DNA of 64,000 nucleotides from Leucobacter chromiiresistens (lineage in GTDB: Bacteria > Actinomycetota > Actinomycetes > Actinomycetales > Microbacteriaceae), in NCBI RefSeq assembly GCF_001477055.1, contig NZ_LDRK01000018.1:1-64000 (forward strand). Direction: 5' to 3'. Below the pieces are notes generated by a model, which was given only the letters and a program-made list of their open reading frames with translations, did no database searches and had not been told where the DNA came from. The translations under genes were made by a program, and so were the position numbers. Shown one piece after another: positions 17,467 to 25,376 of this stretch. Numbering within the stretch: the stretch's first letter is position 1; each line of letters opens with the position of its first letter.

Positions 17467-18276
17467 ATGAGCACACCACAGCAGACCCGTTCACTGGCCC
17501 GCGTCGCCGTCGACGCGCAGACCCTCGCCGATCTGTACGCGGCGCCCGAGGCCCTCCGCGTCGTCAACGTCTGGGATGCGGTGAGCGCCCGCGTCGTGGC
17601 GCAGCTGCCGGGCACCCGAGCGATCGCCACGGCGGGGCACAGCATCGCGGCCAGCCACGGGTACGCCGACGGGGAGCAGATTCCGCTCGACCTGATGATC
17701 GACGCCATCGCGCGCATCGCGTCGGCCACCGATCTCCCCGTGACCGCCGACCTCGACGGCGGGTTCGCGGACGCCGGGGAGACGGTGCGGCGCGCCATCG
17801 GCGCGGGAGCGTCGGGGGCGAACATCGAGGATCGCCTGCGCCCGCTCGACGAGTCGGTCGCGATCATGCGCGCGGCGGTCGAGGCGGGGGAGCGGGAGGG
17901 CGTGCGCTTCGCCCTGAACGCCCGCACCGACGCGCTGGTCCGGGGCGGCGACCGACCGCGCGACGCGTCGATCGCCGACGCCGTCGAGCGCGGGCGCGCC
18001 TACCTCGACGCGGGCGCGACCTGCGTCTTCGTGCCCGGCGTGCTCGACGCCGACGACACGCGCGCGCTCGTCGCGGGCATCGGCGAGCGCAAGATCAGCG
18101 TCATCGGGCTCCCCGGCGCCCTCACCGCGGCGGAGTACGAGTCGCTCGGCGTCGCACGCGTCTCGTACGGCCCGATGCCGCAGAACGTGGCGCTGACGGC
18201 CCTCAAGCGTCTCGGCGAATCGCTGCTCGCCGACGGTGTCATCCCCGAAGGCACCGAGGCGCTCAACAACTTCTGA
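17467..18276 (+). CDS. isocitrate lyase/PEP mutase superfamily protein
   Basis: 269 residues with the PEP mutase-like barrel: NVWDAVSARVV near the start, the Mg-binding DLDGGFADAGETV (about residue 96), GANIEDR (about 118) and FALNARTDAL. The KKCGH motif of true isocitrate lyase is missing, so a C-C bond lyase or phosphonomutase-like activity is likelier; the substrate cannot be told. Apparently leaderless. It converges with serB, the two stop codons being only 15 nt apart. Confidence 0.87.
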   Translation: MSTPQQTRSLARVAVDAQTLADLYAAPEALRVVNVWDAVSARVVAQLPGTRAIATAGHSIAASHGYADGEQIPLDLMIDAIARIASATDLPVTADLDGGFADAGETVRRAIGAGASGANIEDRLRPLDESVAIMRAAVEAGEREGVRFALNARTDALVRGGDRPRDASIADAVERGRAYLDAGATCVFVPGVLDADDTRALVAGIGERKISVIGLPGALTAAEYESLGVARVSYGPMPQNVALTALKRLGESLLADGVIPEGTEALNNF

Positions 18277-18291
18277 GCCCGGGCCGCAGGG

Positions 18292-18942
18292 TCAGGAGAG
18301 CCGGTCGAGCAGCGGGATCGCGAGCGCCAGATCGTCCGCGATGGACACATCTGCGCGCTCGCGCACGACCGGCTTTCCGTTGAACGCCACCCCGATCGCG
18401 GCGATCGCCATCATCTCCAGGTCGTTGGCCCCGTCGCCGATGGCGATCGTCGCCGACAGCGGGATCCCCGTCTCCGCCGCCCACTCCCGCAGCGCTGCGG
18501 CCTTCGCCACTGCGTCGACGATGGGGCCCACCGTGCGGCCCGACAGCGCGCCGTCGACCACTTCGAGCCGATTGGCCCGCCACAGGTCGATGCCGAGGTC
18601 GGCTGCGAGCGGATCCAGCACCTCGTGGAACCCGCCCGAGACGACGCCGACGCTGCCGCCGCGCGCGTGCACCGCGGCGACGAGTTCGCGGATGCCCCGC
18701 GTGGGCCTGACGCGCGCGTAGGCCTCGGCGAACACCGTCTCCGGAGTGCCCGCGAGCGTCGCGACGCGCTCGCGCAGGCTCTCGGCGAAGTCGAGCTCGC
18801 CCCGCATCGCGCGCTCGGTCACCGCCGCCACCTCGGCGCGGCTCCCCGCGGCGTCCGCGAGCAGCTCGATCACCTCGTCCTGAATCGTGGTGGAGTCGCA
18901 GTCGAGCACGACGAGGGGGCGTGTGATGCCGGGAGAAGTCAT
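18292..18942 (-). CDS. serB: phosphoserine phosphatase
   Basis: Removes phosphate from L-3-phosphoserine in serine synthesis. The 216-residue HAD-family protein has motif I DCDSTTI (about residue 14), motif II SGG in GVVSGGFHEVL, and motif IV GDGANDLEMM (about 175). It lacks the N-terminal ACT domain of many SerB proteins. ATG 18942 has no ribosome site; instead TATCCT lies exactly 7 nt upstream. It is divergent from the ABC ATPase gene with just 24 bp between the two start codons. Confidence 0.92.
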   Translation of the reverse strand: MTSPGITRPLVVLDCDSTTIQDEVIELLADAAGSRAEVAAVTERAMRGELDFAESLRERVATLAGTPETVFAEAYARVRPTRGIRELVAAVHARGGSVGVVSGGFHEVLDPLAADLGIDLWRANRLEVVDGALSGRTVGPIVDAVAKAAALREWAAETGIPLSATIAIGDGANDLEMMAIAAIGVAFNGKPVVRERADVSIADDLALAIPLLDRLS

Positions 18943-18949
18943 GATTCCC

Positions 18950-18955
18950 AGGATA
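18950..18955 (-). promoter_or_regulatory. candidate leaderless promoter (-10) of serB
   Basis: On the minus strand, TATCCT, 7 nt, ATG 18942. Its last two upstream bases overlap the plus-strand -10 box of the ABC gene (18954-18959). Confidence 0.6.
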
Positions 18956-18959
18956 GGCT
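18954..18959 (+). promoter_or_regulatory. candidate leaderless promoter (-10) of the ABC ATPase gene
   Basis: TAGGCT, 7 nt, ATG 18967, without a Shine-Dalgarno. Overlaps the divergent serB -10 box by two bases. Confidence 0.6.
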
Positions 18960-18966
18960 GAGGCGC

Positions 18967-19758
18967 ATGGTCACTGTGCTCCGCCTCACCGATGTCTCCT
19001 ACGTGCGCAACGGCAGGCCGATCCTCGACGGGATCGACTGGTCGGTCGACGATGCGGAGCGGTGGGTGATCCTCGGGCCGAACGGCGCCGGCAAGACGAC
19101 GCTCATGAAGCTCGCGACCGCGGGGGAGTACCCGACGCGGGGGAGCGTGGACGTGCTCGGCGAGCGCCTCGGTCGCGTCGACGTGTTCGAGCTGCGCAAC
19201 CGCATCGGCTTCGTCTCCTCGACCGCGGCGCGGCGCATTCCCGCGAGCGAGCTCGTGCGCGACGTGGTGCTGACCGCCGCGTACTCGGTCGAGGGGCGCT
19301 GGAACGAGGAGTACGACAGCATCGACGTGCGCCAGGCCGAGCGCATCCTCGCCGAATGGGATCTCGGCGCGTACGCGGATCGGGCGTTCGGCACGCTGAG
19401 CGATGGTGAGCGCAAGCGCGCGCTCATCGCGCGCGCCGTGATGACCGATCCCGAGCTGCTGCTGCTCGACGAGCCGAGCGCGAATCTCGACCTGGGCGCG
19501 CGCGAGCGCCTGCTGCAGATGCTCTCGGGCTTCGCCGCGTCCCCGTCCTCGCCGGCCATGGTGATGGTGACGCATCACGTCGAGGAGATCCCCCCGGGGT
19601 TCACGCATGTGCTGCTGATGCGGGAGGGCAGGATCGAGGCGGCGGGGCCGATCGCCGAGACCCTCACGGCGGCCGCTCTGGAGTCGACGTTCGGCATGCC
19701 CTTCGACCTGTCGGAGGCCGATGGGCGCTACGCGGCGGTGGCGCGCCCGACGGCCTGA
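18967..19758 (+). CDS. ABC transporter-type ATP-binding protein (YlmA/ModF-like)
   Basis: Single ATPase domain of 263 residues. Walker A GPNGAGKTT (about 37), signature LSDGERKRA, Walker B ELLLLDEPSANLD, and switch His in MVTHHVEEIP. No permease or binding protein is encoded nearby. The spacing and the LSDGE signature resemble the stand-alone YlmA-type ATPases, whose partners are unknown. The frame is open 5' of ATG 18967, but homology begins there and the -10 box is 7 nt upstream. Confidence 0.85.
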   Translation: MVTVLRLTDVSYVRNGRPILDGIDWSVDDAERWVILGPNGAGKTTLMKLATAGEYPTRGSVDVLGERLGRVDVFELRNRIGFVSSTAARRIPASELVRDVVLTAAYSVEGRWNEEYDSIDVRQAERILAEWDLGAYADRAFGTLSDGERKRALIARAVMTDPELLLLDEPSANLDLGARERLLQMLSGFAASPSSPAMVMVTHHVEEIPPGFTHVLLMREGRIEAAGPIAETLTAAALESTFGMPFDLSEADGRYAAVARPTA

Positions 19759-19801
19759 GCGAGCCCGTTCTCCCCGGGGTCTGGTAGAGTAGCGCTTTGG
19801 T

Positions 19802-19815
19802 GCGATTGCAATCGC
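19802..19815. promoter_or_regulatory. 14-bp perfect palindrome in the rpmE2 leader
   Basis: GCGATTGCAATCGC lies 12 nt after a TAGAGT -10-like box (19785-19790) and 64 nt before ATG 19880, so at or just after the likely transcription start. Position and symmetry suggest an operator. It does not look like the AT-rich Zur box reported upstream of some L31 type B genes. Confidence 0.5.
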
Positions 19816-19879
19816 CGATCCCAAGACCTCCGAGCGTGCTGCTACACGCTCACTCCCAGGCAAACACGAAGGAACTCTC

Positions 19880-20128
19880 ATGAAGACCGATACCCACCCC
19901 GAGTACAACGCAATCGTCTTCCGCGACCTCGCGTCGGGGGAGACGTTCCTCACCCGTTCGACGCTCACCAGCGAGAAGACGATCGAGCTCGACGGCGAGA
20001 CCTACCCGGTGATCGATGTCGAGATCTCGAGCGCCTCGCACCCGTTCTACACGGGCAAGCAGCGCATCATGGACTCGGCCGGCCGCGTCGAGAAGTTCAA
20101 CAAGCGCTTCAAGGGCTTCGGCGCCTGA
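19880..20128 (+). CDS. rpmE2: 50S ribosomal protein L31, type B (zinc-free form)
   Basis: 82 residues: [20 protein letters not shown] at the start, then SRT-type strand, [27 protein letters not shown] at the end. It has no cysteines, so it is the C-minus type B form that replaces zinc-binding L31 under zinc limitation in many bacteria. AAGGAA precedes ATG 19880. Transcribed as a single gene between a palindromic leader and a strong terminator. Confidence 0.97.
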   Translation: MKTDTHPEYNAIVFRDLASGETFLTRSTLTSEKTIELDGETYPVIDVEISSASHPFYTGKQRIMDSAGRVEKFNKRFKGFGA

Positions 20129-20144
20129 TCCGAAGCAGCAGTAC

Positions 20145-20191
20145 CGGAAGAGGGCCGGGCGATCCGATGAGGATCGCCCGGCCCTCTTCCG
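20145..20191. terminator. bidirectional terminator between rpmE2 and the exonuclease gene
   Basis: Perfect 21-bp inverted repeat (20145-20165 with 20171-20191) with a 5-nt loop GATGA. The arms start CGGAAGAGGG, giving A-rich and U-rich ends on both strands. It lies between two convergent genes. Confidence 0.9.
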
Positions 20192-20204
20192 TGCGCGGCC
20201 AGGG

Positions 20205-20903
20205 TCAGCGGATCGGCCACCGTCCATCCGCGACGAACGACGGATTCCGGGCACGGCGCATGTACTCCTGGAAGCTCGCCGCCTGCGCCGCCGCCCACTC
20301 GACCTGCAGCCGGTGGATCTCGTCGAGCTCCTCGGGCACGACGTCCGCGTACTTCGCGGCGATGCGCTGGAGCACGCGACCGGCGGCGATCGCATCGTCG
20401 CCGGCGTCGTGCGCGTTGCCGATCTCGACGCCGTGATGCGCGGCCACCGCCTCGAGCGTGCGCTTGCCCTTGCGGTAGCGGTCGAGCTGCTTGTCGAGGA
20501 TCAGCGGATCGAGCACGGGGGAGATGTCAGCCGGCCAGGGCACCCCGTGCCGTGCCGCCTCGGCCGCCAGCAGCGTCAGGTCGAAGGGCGCGTTGTAGGC
20601 GACGACCGGGAAGCCGCGTTCGATCATCTCCATCAGCTGATCGACGATCTGCCGCACGCCGACCGACGCCGCGATGCCGCTCGTGCGGGCGATCTCGTTG
20701 CTGATGCCGTGCACCTGCACCGCGGCGGCGGGTATCTCGACCCCGGGGTCGAGCAGCCAGTCGTAGCGTTCGGACACCTCGCCGCCCGCGCCGAGCAGGG
20801 CGATCGATGCGCTCACGATGCGGGCGTGCGCGGTGTCGACTCCCGTCGTCTCGGTGTCGAATACGGCGAGGTCGGTGGCCCACAGCGGAAGCGTTTCGGT
20901 CAC
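20205..20903 (-). CDS. DEDDh 3'-5' exonuclease (DnaQ-like)
   Basis: 232 residues with the proofreading-exonuclease fold: ExoI VFDTETTGVD (about residue 14), ExoII AYNAPFDLTLL (about 100), and the DEDDh-type end with His and Asp in NAHDAGDDAIAAGRVL (about 168). No polymerase or GIY-YIG domain follows. It could act on DNA or on RNA ends; the substrate is not decided by the sequence. Start GTG 20903 has AAAGGAA upstream. Confidence 0.88.
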   Translation of the reverse strand: MTETLPLWATDLAVFDTETTGVDTAHARIVSASIALLGAGGEVSERYDWLLDPGVEIPAAAVQVHGISNEIARTSGIAASVGVRQIVDQLMEMIERGFPVVAYNAPFDLTLLAAEAARHGVPWPADISPVLDPLILDKQLDRYRKGKRTLEAVAAHHGVEIGNAHDAGDDAIAAGRVLQRIAAKYADVVPEELDEIHRLQVEWAAAQAASFQEYMRRARNPSFVADGRWPIR

Positions 20904-20990
20904 GGAGTTCCTTTCGTCCCTGTCGATCGTAGCGATTGACGGGAGGCGCCGGCGCCCCGGCGGCGGCAGGAGCCTGTCAGGGGCGCTCAG

Positions 20991-20996
20991 TAGAAT
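20991..20996 (+). promoter_or_regulatory. candidate leaderless promoter (-10) of the hydrolase operon
   Basis: TAGAAT, 7 nt, GTG 21004, no ribosome site between. Confidence 0.6.
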
Positions 20997-21003
20997 CGTC
21001 TCC

Positions 21004-21993
21004 GTGACTCACGCCCCCCGCGCCCTCCGCATCTCCGCACTCGGTGCAGACACCCGAGCCTGGGAGTACGGGGCGGAGGCGGGGGAGACCCTGGTCCTCG
21101 TCCACGGGTTCCGCGGCGATCACCACGGGCTCGAGGGCATCGCGATGCGGATCGCCGAGCTCAGGCCCGAGCTGCGGATCGTCGTGCCCGATCTGCCGGG
21201 GTTCGGCGAGAGCGCGGCGATCCTCGGGCGCACCCACGATCTCGATCTCTACGGCGAGTGGCTGCGCGCGTTCGCCTCGGCCGTCGCGCCCGACGGCTTC
21301 GACGTGCTCGGCCACTCGTTCGGATCGCTCGTGGTCGCCTGCGCCATCGCCGGCGGGTTGACGCCGAGACGACTCCTCCTCGTCAACCCGATCTCGTCCC
21401 CGGCGCTCTCCGGGCCGCAGGCTGCGCTGACCCAGCTCGCGATCGGCTACTATCGAGCCGCCGATCTGCTGCCCGAGCGCGCCGCGCGGGCGCTGCTCGG
21501 CAGCGCGGCGATCGTGCGCGTCATGAGCGAGGTCATGGCGAAGACCGAGGATCGCGCTCTCCGGGCCTGGATCCACGACCAGCACGCCCGGTACTTCAGC
21601 ACGTTCGCGCACCCGACGACCCTGCTGGAGGCGTTCCGGGCATCGGTGTCGCACACCGTCTCCGAGTTCTCCGACGCCTTCACGATGCCGACGCTCATCA
21701 TCGCGGGGGAGCGCGACGACATCACGCCGCTCGTCGAGCAGCTCGACCTGCATCGGCGCGTGCCGGGCTCCGAGCTCCGCATCGTGCCCGGCTCCGGCCA
21801 CCTCGTGCACTACGAGGCGGTGAACGACGCCGCCGCATACGCCGTTGATTTCATCGCGCCGCTCACGGTCGCGTCGCCGCGTGCGCGCATCGTCGGCGTC
21901 GCGGCCCCCGCGCCGGCGTCCGCATCCGCGGATGCGACGACGACCGCCTCCACGTCGATCTCGGCGTCGGCCTCGGGGGAGGAGCGCCCGTGA
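21004..21993 (+). CDS. alpha/beta-fold hydrolase
   Basis: 329 residues. LVHGFRGDHHGLEGIA carries the oxyanion-hole HG, DLPGFGES follows, and the nucleophile elbow is GHSFGSLVVA (Ser about residue 104); the acid is in AGERDD and the His in GSGHLVHYEA. The last 33 residues are a low-complexity Ala/Ser/Thr tail that looks disordered. Substrate unknown. Apparently leaderless from GTG 21004; an upstream open extension in this frame lies before the -10 box and is dismissed. The TGA overlaps the next GTG (GTGA). Confidence 0.85.
   Translation: MTHAPRALRISALGADTRAWEYGAEAGETLVLVHGFRGDHHGLEGIAMRIAELRPELRIVVPDLPGFGESAAILGRTHDLDLYGEWLRAFASAVAPDGFDVLGHSFGSLVVACAIAGGLTPRRLLLVNPISSPALSGPQAALTQLAIGYYRAADLLPERAARALLGSAAIVRVMSEVMAKTEDRALRAWIHDQHARYFSTFAHPTTLLEAFRASVSHTVSEFSDAFTMPTLIIAGERDDITPLVEQLDLHRRVPGSELRIVPGSGHLVHYEAVNDAAAYAVDFIAPLTVASPRARIVGVAAPAPASASADATTTASTSISASASGEERP
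21921..21936. repeat. 16-bp perfect palindrome inside the hydrolase gene
   Basis: CGCATCCGCGGATGCG within the region encoding the Ala/Ser-rich tail. May be chance in GC-rich DNA or a protein-binding site. Confidence 0.6.
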
Positions 21994-22844
21994 GGGTGAC
22001 GCGCATCGACGACCTCTCCGATCCTCGGCTCACGGACTACACGCAGCTCACCGACGTCGCGCTGCGCCGGGTGCGGGAGCCCGAGGAGGGGCTGTACCTC
22101 GCCGAGTCGCCGAAGGTGATCGAGCGAGCGCTGGGCGCCGGTCATCGACCGCGTTCCGTGCTGCTGCTCGAGGAGTGGATCGCCCGGGTGGAGCCGCTGC
22201 TCGCGGCGTTCCCCGACGTCGACGTGTTCGTGGGGGAGACCGACCAGCTCGCAGAGCTCACCGGGTTCCACCTGCACCGCGGCGCGCTCGCGTCCATGCA
22301 TCGACCGGCGCCCCGCGATCCCGAAGCGCTCCTGCGGCAGTCGCAGCGCGTGGTGGTGCTCGAAGACCTGGCGGATCACACCAACGTGGGCGCGATCTTC
22401 CGATCCGTCGCGGCGCTGGGCGCCGACGCGGTGCTGCTCACGCCTGCGTGCGCCGACCCCCTCTACCGCCGGGCCGTGCGCGTGAGCATGGGCGCGGTGC
22501 TGCAGGTTCCGTGGGCCCGCCTGCCGGACTGGCGCGAAGCCGGGCCCATGATCCGCGGAGCGGGCTACGAGCTCACCGCCTTCGCGCTGCGCGACGATGC
22601 GGAGGATCTTGCGACGTACGTCGACGTGCTGCCGGATCGCCTCGCGCTGATGTTCGGCACCGAGGGTGCGGGCCTCACGCACCGTGCGCTCGCTGCGGCG
22701 ACGCGTTCGGTCGTCATTCCGATGGAGCACGGCGTGGACTCGCTGAACGTGTCGACTGCTGCGGCGCTCGCGCTGTGGGCCGTGCGCACTGCGGATGCAC
22801 GGGATCGCGCCGATGCGGGAGCGCGGCGGGGAGACGGCGCGTGA
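21990..22844 (+). CDS. TrmH-family (SpoU) RNA methyltransferase
   Basis: SAM-dependent 2'-O-ribose methylase of the SPOUT knot fold, 284 residues. N-terminal substrate domain with LYLAESPKVIERAL, then motif 1 LEDLADHTNVGAIFRSVAALG (about residue 121), motif 2 LMFGTEGAGLTH and motif 3 IPMEHGVDSLNVSTAAAL. The target could be rRNA or tRNA and is not told by the sequence. Both ends overlap neighbours in GTGA junctions, so it is co-translated with the hydrolase and PAP2 genes. Confidence 0.92.
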   Translation: MRVTRIDDLSDPRLTDYTQLTDVALRRVREPEEGLYLAESPKVIERALGAGHRPRSVLLLEEWIARVEPLLAAFPDVDVFVGETDQLAELTGFHLHRGALASMHRPAPRDPEALLRQSQRVVVLEDLADHTNVGAIFRSVAALGADAVLLTPACADPLYRRAVRVSMGAVLQVPWARLPDWREAGPMIRGAGYELTAFALRDDAEDLATYVDVLPDRLALMFGTEGAGLTHRALAAATRSVVIPMEHGVDSLNVSTAAALALWAVRTADARDRADAGARRGDGA

Positions 22845-23635
22845 GCGGAGCGGGGGCCGGCCGGCGGCGAGCGGTCTGGTTCCTGGCCTTCTGGGCAGTC
22901 GTCGGCGTCGCATCGTACGTGCTCGGCGTGCGGAACGTGCTCGGCCAGCGCGCGGAGGAGAGCGTGCTCGACGCCGCTGAGTTCACCTTCACCCCGCCGG
23001 CGCCGCTCAACCTCGTCTCCGTTCCCACCATCGCGATCGCCCTCGCCGTCGTCGGCATCATCGCCTGGGCGTCTCACGGCTTCAGGCGGGCGCTCGTCGT
23101 CACGGCGATTCCCGCGGCGGCGATCGTGGCGGCGCAGTTGCTGAAACTGCGCCTGCTGACCCGCCCCGAGCTCTTCGAACTCGATGCTGCGAACACGTTC
23201 CCGAGCGGCCATATGACGGTGTTCGCCGCGATCAGCTGCGCGCTGATCTGGGCCGTGCCGAGCCGGGTGCGAGCCGTCATCGCCCTCGGCGGCGCCGCCC
23301 TCATCGCGGCGGTCGGATGGCAGCTGCTCGCCTACGGGTGGCATCGGCCGAGCGACGTGTACGGCGGGATCGCGCTGGCCGTCGCGGCGTTCGCGCTCGC
23401 GGCACTGATGCTGCCGCCGACCTCGCGCGGAACCGCCGTGCTCGGGCGCAGCACCGCTGTGGGACTCGCGATCGTCGGATGGGTCTGCGTCGGAGCCGCC
23501 GTGGTGCTCGTGGGCATCGCCGTGGCGAATGAGAACTCGGCTCTGATGCTCAGCGCCGGCGAGTTCGGCGGGGTCGGCGCCGGCGCGCTGGCGGCGCGCA
23601 CCATGCTGATGCTCGCCGGTTCGCGCGCGGGCTGA
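22841..23635 (+). CDS. PAP2-family membrane phosphatase
   Basis: 264 residues with about six hydrophobic helices. The three catalytic motifs of the PAP2 superfamily are present: KLRLLTRP (C1), PSGHMTVFA (C2) and GWHRPSDVYGG (C3). Such enzymes dephosphorylate lipid phosphates such as phosphatidate or undecaprenyl pyrophosphate at the outer face of the membrane. GTG 22841 overlaps the methylase stop. Third and last gene of this operon. Confidence 0.9.
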   Translation: MSGAGAGRRRAVWFLAFWAVVGVASYVLGVRNVLGQRAEESVLDAAEFTFTPPAPLNLVSVPTIAIALAVVGIIAWASHGFRRALVVTAIPAAAIVAAQLLKLRLLTRPELFELDAANTFPSGHMTVFAAISCALIWAVPSRVRAVIALGGAALIAAVGWQLLAYGWHRPSDVYGGIALAVAAFALAALMLPPTSRGTAVLGRSTAVGLAIVGWVCVGAAVVLVGIAVANENSALMLSAGEFGGVGAGALAARTMLMLAGSRAG

Positions 23636-24005
23636 GTCGTGCGCGACGCTCCATCGCACCACTCACCACCTGCACGATAATCTATATTATGTCAGTTCGA
23701 ACGCGCGGCGGCGTTCGCCGACTCCCCACCTGCGCGTGGTGCACGAAACTCCAGCTGCAGCAGCGCCACCGCCGCCGCGGGCGCCCGGCGCTCCCCGGTG
23801 CGCGCCGGCCCACGATGGAGCCTCGCATCATGCGACGGATGAGTTCACCCGGCGCGCGGCGCCATTCGCCGGTCAGTTCGCGAATCCCGGGGCCGCACTC
23901 GCACTGGTCGGCGCAGCGATCCAAGCCTCCCCTGGTATGATTATGCATGAATAACATGCATTCGTCCAGCGAGCGCGTCTCTCGCCCCTGAGCGCGTCCC
24001 TCCGT
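23636..24005. other. 370-bp convergent gap with two AT-rich islets
   Basis: No convincing gene. At the left is an AT-rich islet with ATAATCTATATTAT (near 23677-23690), unusual in this high-GC window. At the right is TATGAT (23936-23941) next to a perfect 7-bp inverted repeat, ATGCATG 23943-23949 with CATGCAT 23955-23961, around AATAA. The GC-rich piece between them has short open frames on both strands with no homologue I recognise. The layout suggests a promoter/operator at each end, perhaps of a small RNA or peptide. Confidence 0.5.
23943..23961. promoter_or_regulatory. inverted repeat, possible operator
   Basis: ATGCATG-AATAA-CATGCAT directly after a TATGAT hexamer, in an otherwise GC-rich region. 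Confidence 0.4.
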
Positions 24006-25229
24006 TCAGACCACCGCGGCCACGCCGCCGCACAGCGCTCCAGCGACCACCACGATCCACGGGGGCACGCGGCAGAGGAGCGCCACGAGCGACAGCAGTG
24101 CGAGCCCGAGCGTCGCCCACCCCGTCACCCCGTGCACGAGTACCGGGTCGACGAAAGCCGCCGCGAGCACTCCGACGACGGCCGCGCTGACCCCGCGCAC
24201 CGCCCCCGAGATCGTCGGCCGGCGCTGCAGACGCGTCCAGAACGGCAGCACGCCGAGCAGCATCAGGAATCCGGGCGCGAAGATCGCGATGAGCGAGAGA
24301 AGCGCGAACGCCACGCGCTCGATGCCTCCTCCGGCGCCGTCCCACACAGCGCCGACGTACGCGGCGAAGCTGAAGAGCGGGCCCGGCACAGCCTGAGCCG
24401 CTCCGTAGCCGAAGAGCAGCTGCTCCTGTGAGATCGCTCGAGCGATCGCCGGCTCCGCCTCCAGTGTGGCGAGCACCACGTGCCCACCGCCGAACACCGT
24501 CGAGCCGGCCCGGAAGGCCGCGTCGGCGAGAGCGACCGCGCCGTTCCGGGTGAGAGCGGCGAGCAGGGGAAGCACCGCGAGCAGCGCGGCGCACAGCGCG
24601 AGCGAGGTGAGCGCCGCGCCGCGCGACCACGATGCCGCTCCCCCTGCGCGGCGGTCGTCGGTCTCGGCGCCATCCGATGTCGGCCGGAGCACGACGGCGC
24701 CGACGAGCGCTCCCCCGCACAGCACCGCGAGCTGTCCCCAGACTCCTCCGATCAGGAGGACCGTGAGCGCGGCGACGACCGCGATGCTCCCGCGCATCGC
24801 ATCGGGTGCGAGCGAACGCCGCATGCCGTGCACCGCGTGCGCGACGACGGCGACGGCCACGGCGAGCACGCCGCGCAGCACGCCGTCGGCCACCGGCCCC
24901 GTCAGTGCGGCCGCACCGAACGCGAACGCGAGCATGATGAGCGCCGAGGGCAGCGTGAACGCGATCCACGCGCCCACGGCGCCCGCGAGGCCCGCCCTCC
25001 GCAGCCCGAGGCCGAACCCGACCTGGCTCGACGCCGGGCCGGGCAGGAACTGGCAGAGCGCGACCAGGTCGGCGTACTGCGCATCGTTCACCCAGCGCCG
25101 ACGAACAACGAACTCCTCGCGAAAGTAGGCGAGATGCGCGACGGGACCGCCGAATGACGTGCACCCCAGGCGGAGGAACACTCCGAATACCTCGAGCATC
25201 CGAGCTCGGGTGTGCGAATCCGTCGCCAT
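24006..25229 (-). CDS. chrA: chromate efflux transporter, CHR family
   Basis: A 407-residue two-domain (long-chain) CHR protein. Each half has the family motif: first FGVFLRLGCTSFGGPVAHLAYFREEFV, then FLPGPASSQVGFGLG; the second half repeats it as AGSTVFGGGHVVLATLE and GYGAAQAVPGPLFSFAAYVG. Ten or more hydrophobic helices. Exports chromate or a related oxyanion, probably by anion/proton antiport in this family. ATG 25229 is 6 nt after TACGAT and has no ribosome site. Confidence 0.92.
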   Translation of the reverse strand: MATDSHTRARMLEVFGVFLRLGCTSFGGPVAHLAYFREEFVVRRRWVNDAQYADLVALCQFLPGPASSQVGFGLGLRRAGLAGAVGAWIAFTLPSALIMLAFAFGAAALTGPVADGVLRGVLAVAVAVVAHAVHGMRRSLAPDAMRGSIAVVAALTVLLIGGVWGQLAVLCGGALVGAVVLRPTSDGAETDDRRAGGAASWSRGAALTSLALCAALLAVLPLLAALTRNGAVALADAAFRAGSTVFGGGHVVLATLEAEPAIARAISQEQLLFGYGAAQAVPGPLFSFAAYVGAVWDGAGGGIERVAFALLSLIAIFAPGFLMLLGVLPFWTRLQRRPTISGAVRGVSAAVVGVLAAAFVDPVLVHGVTGWATLGLALLSLVALLCRVPPWIVVVAGALCGGVAAVV

Positions 25230-25235
25230 TCCATG

Positions 25236-25241
25236 ATCGTA
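25236..25241 (-). promoter_or_regulatory. candidate leaderless promoter (-10) of chrA
   Basis: On the minus strand, TACGAT, 6 nt (CATGGA), ATG 25229. Confidence 0.55.
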
Positions 25242-25376
25242 GCGAGTGCGTCGGCCTGCTCCCGCGCACGCGAGCACTGTTCACCGGGCCGACAGGTGAA
25301 CTGCGCGCGGAGCCGGGCGGATTCGCCTCGCACCCTTCGTTCGGTACGCTGGAGCGTCGGAAACGGAAGGATGAGC

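Noticed and set aside
18943-19968. Long minus-strand frame upstream of serB that could extend the protein by 340 residues
   Set aside because: It is antisense to the ABC ATPase; SerB homology begins at ATG 18942, and the -10 box lies 7 nt upstream.
23690-23712. GTTCGAAC at 23694 as a LexA (SOS) box
   Set aside because: The half-site spacing of TCGAAC-N4-GTTCGA is not met; the next GTTCG is too far.
23682-23957. Open frames of 72 to 91 codons on both strands in the gap before chrA
   Set aside because: Composition is Arg/Pro-rich, frames disagree between strands and none has a ribosome site or a homologue I recognise. Kept only as a finding about the region.
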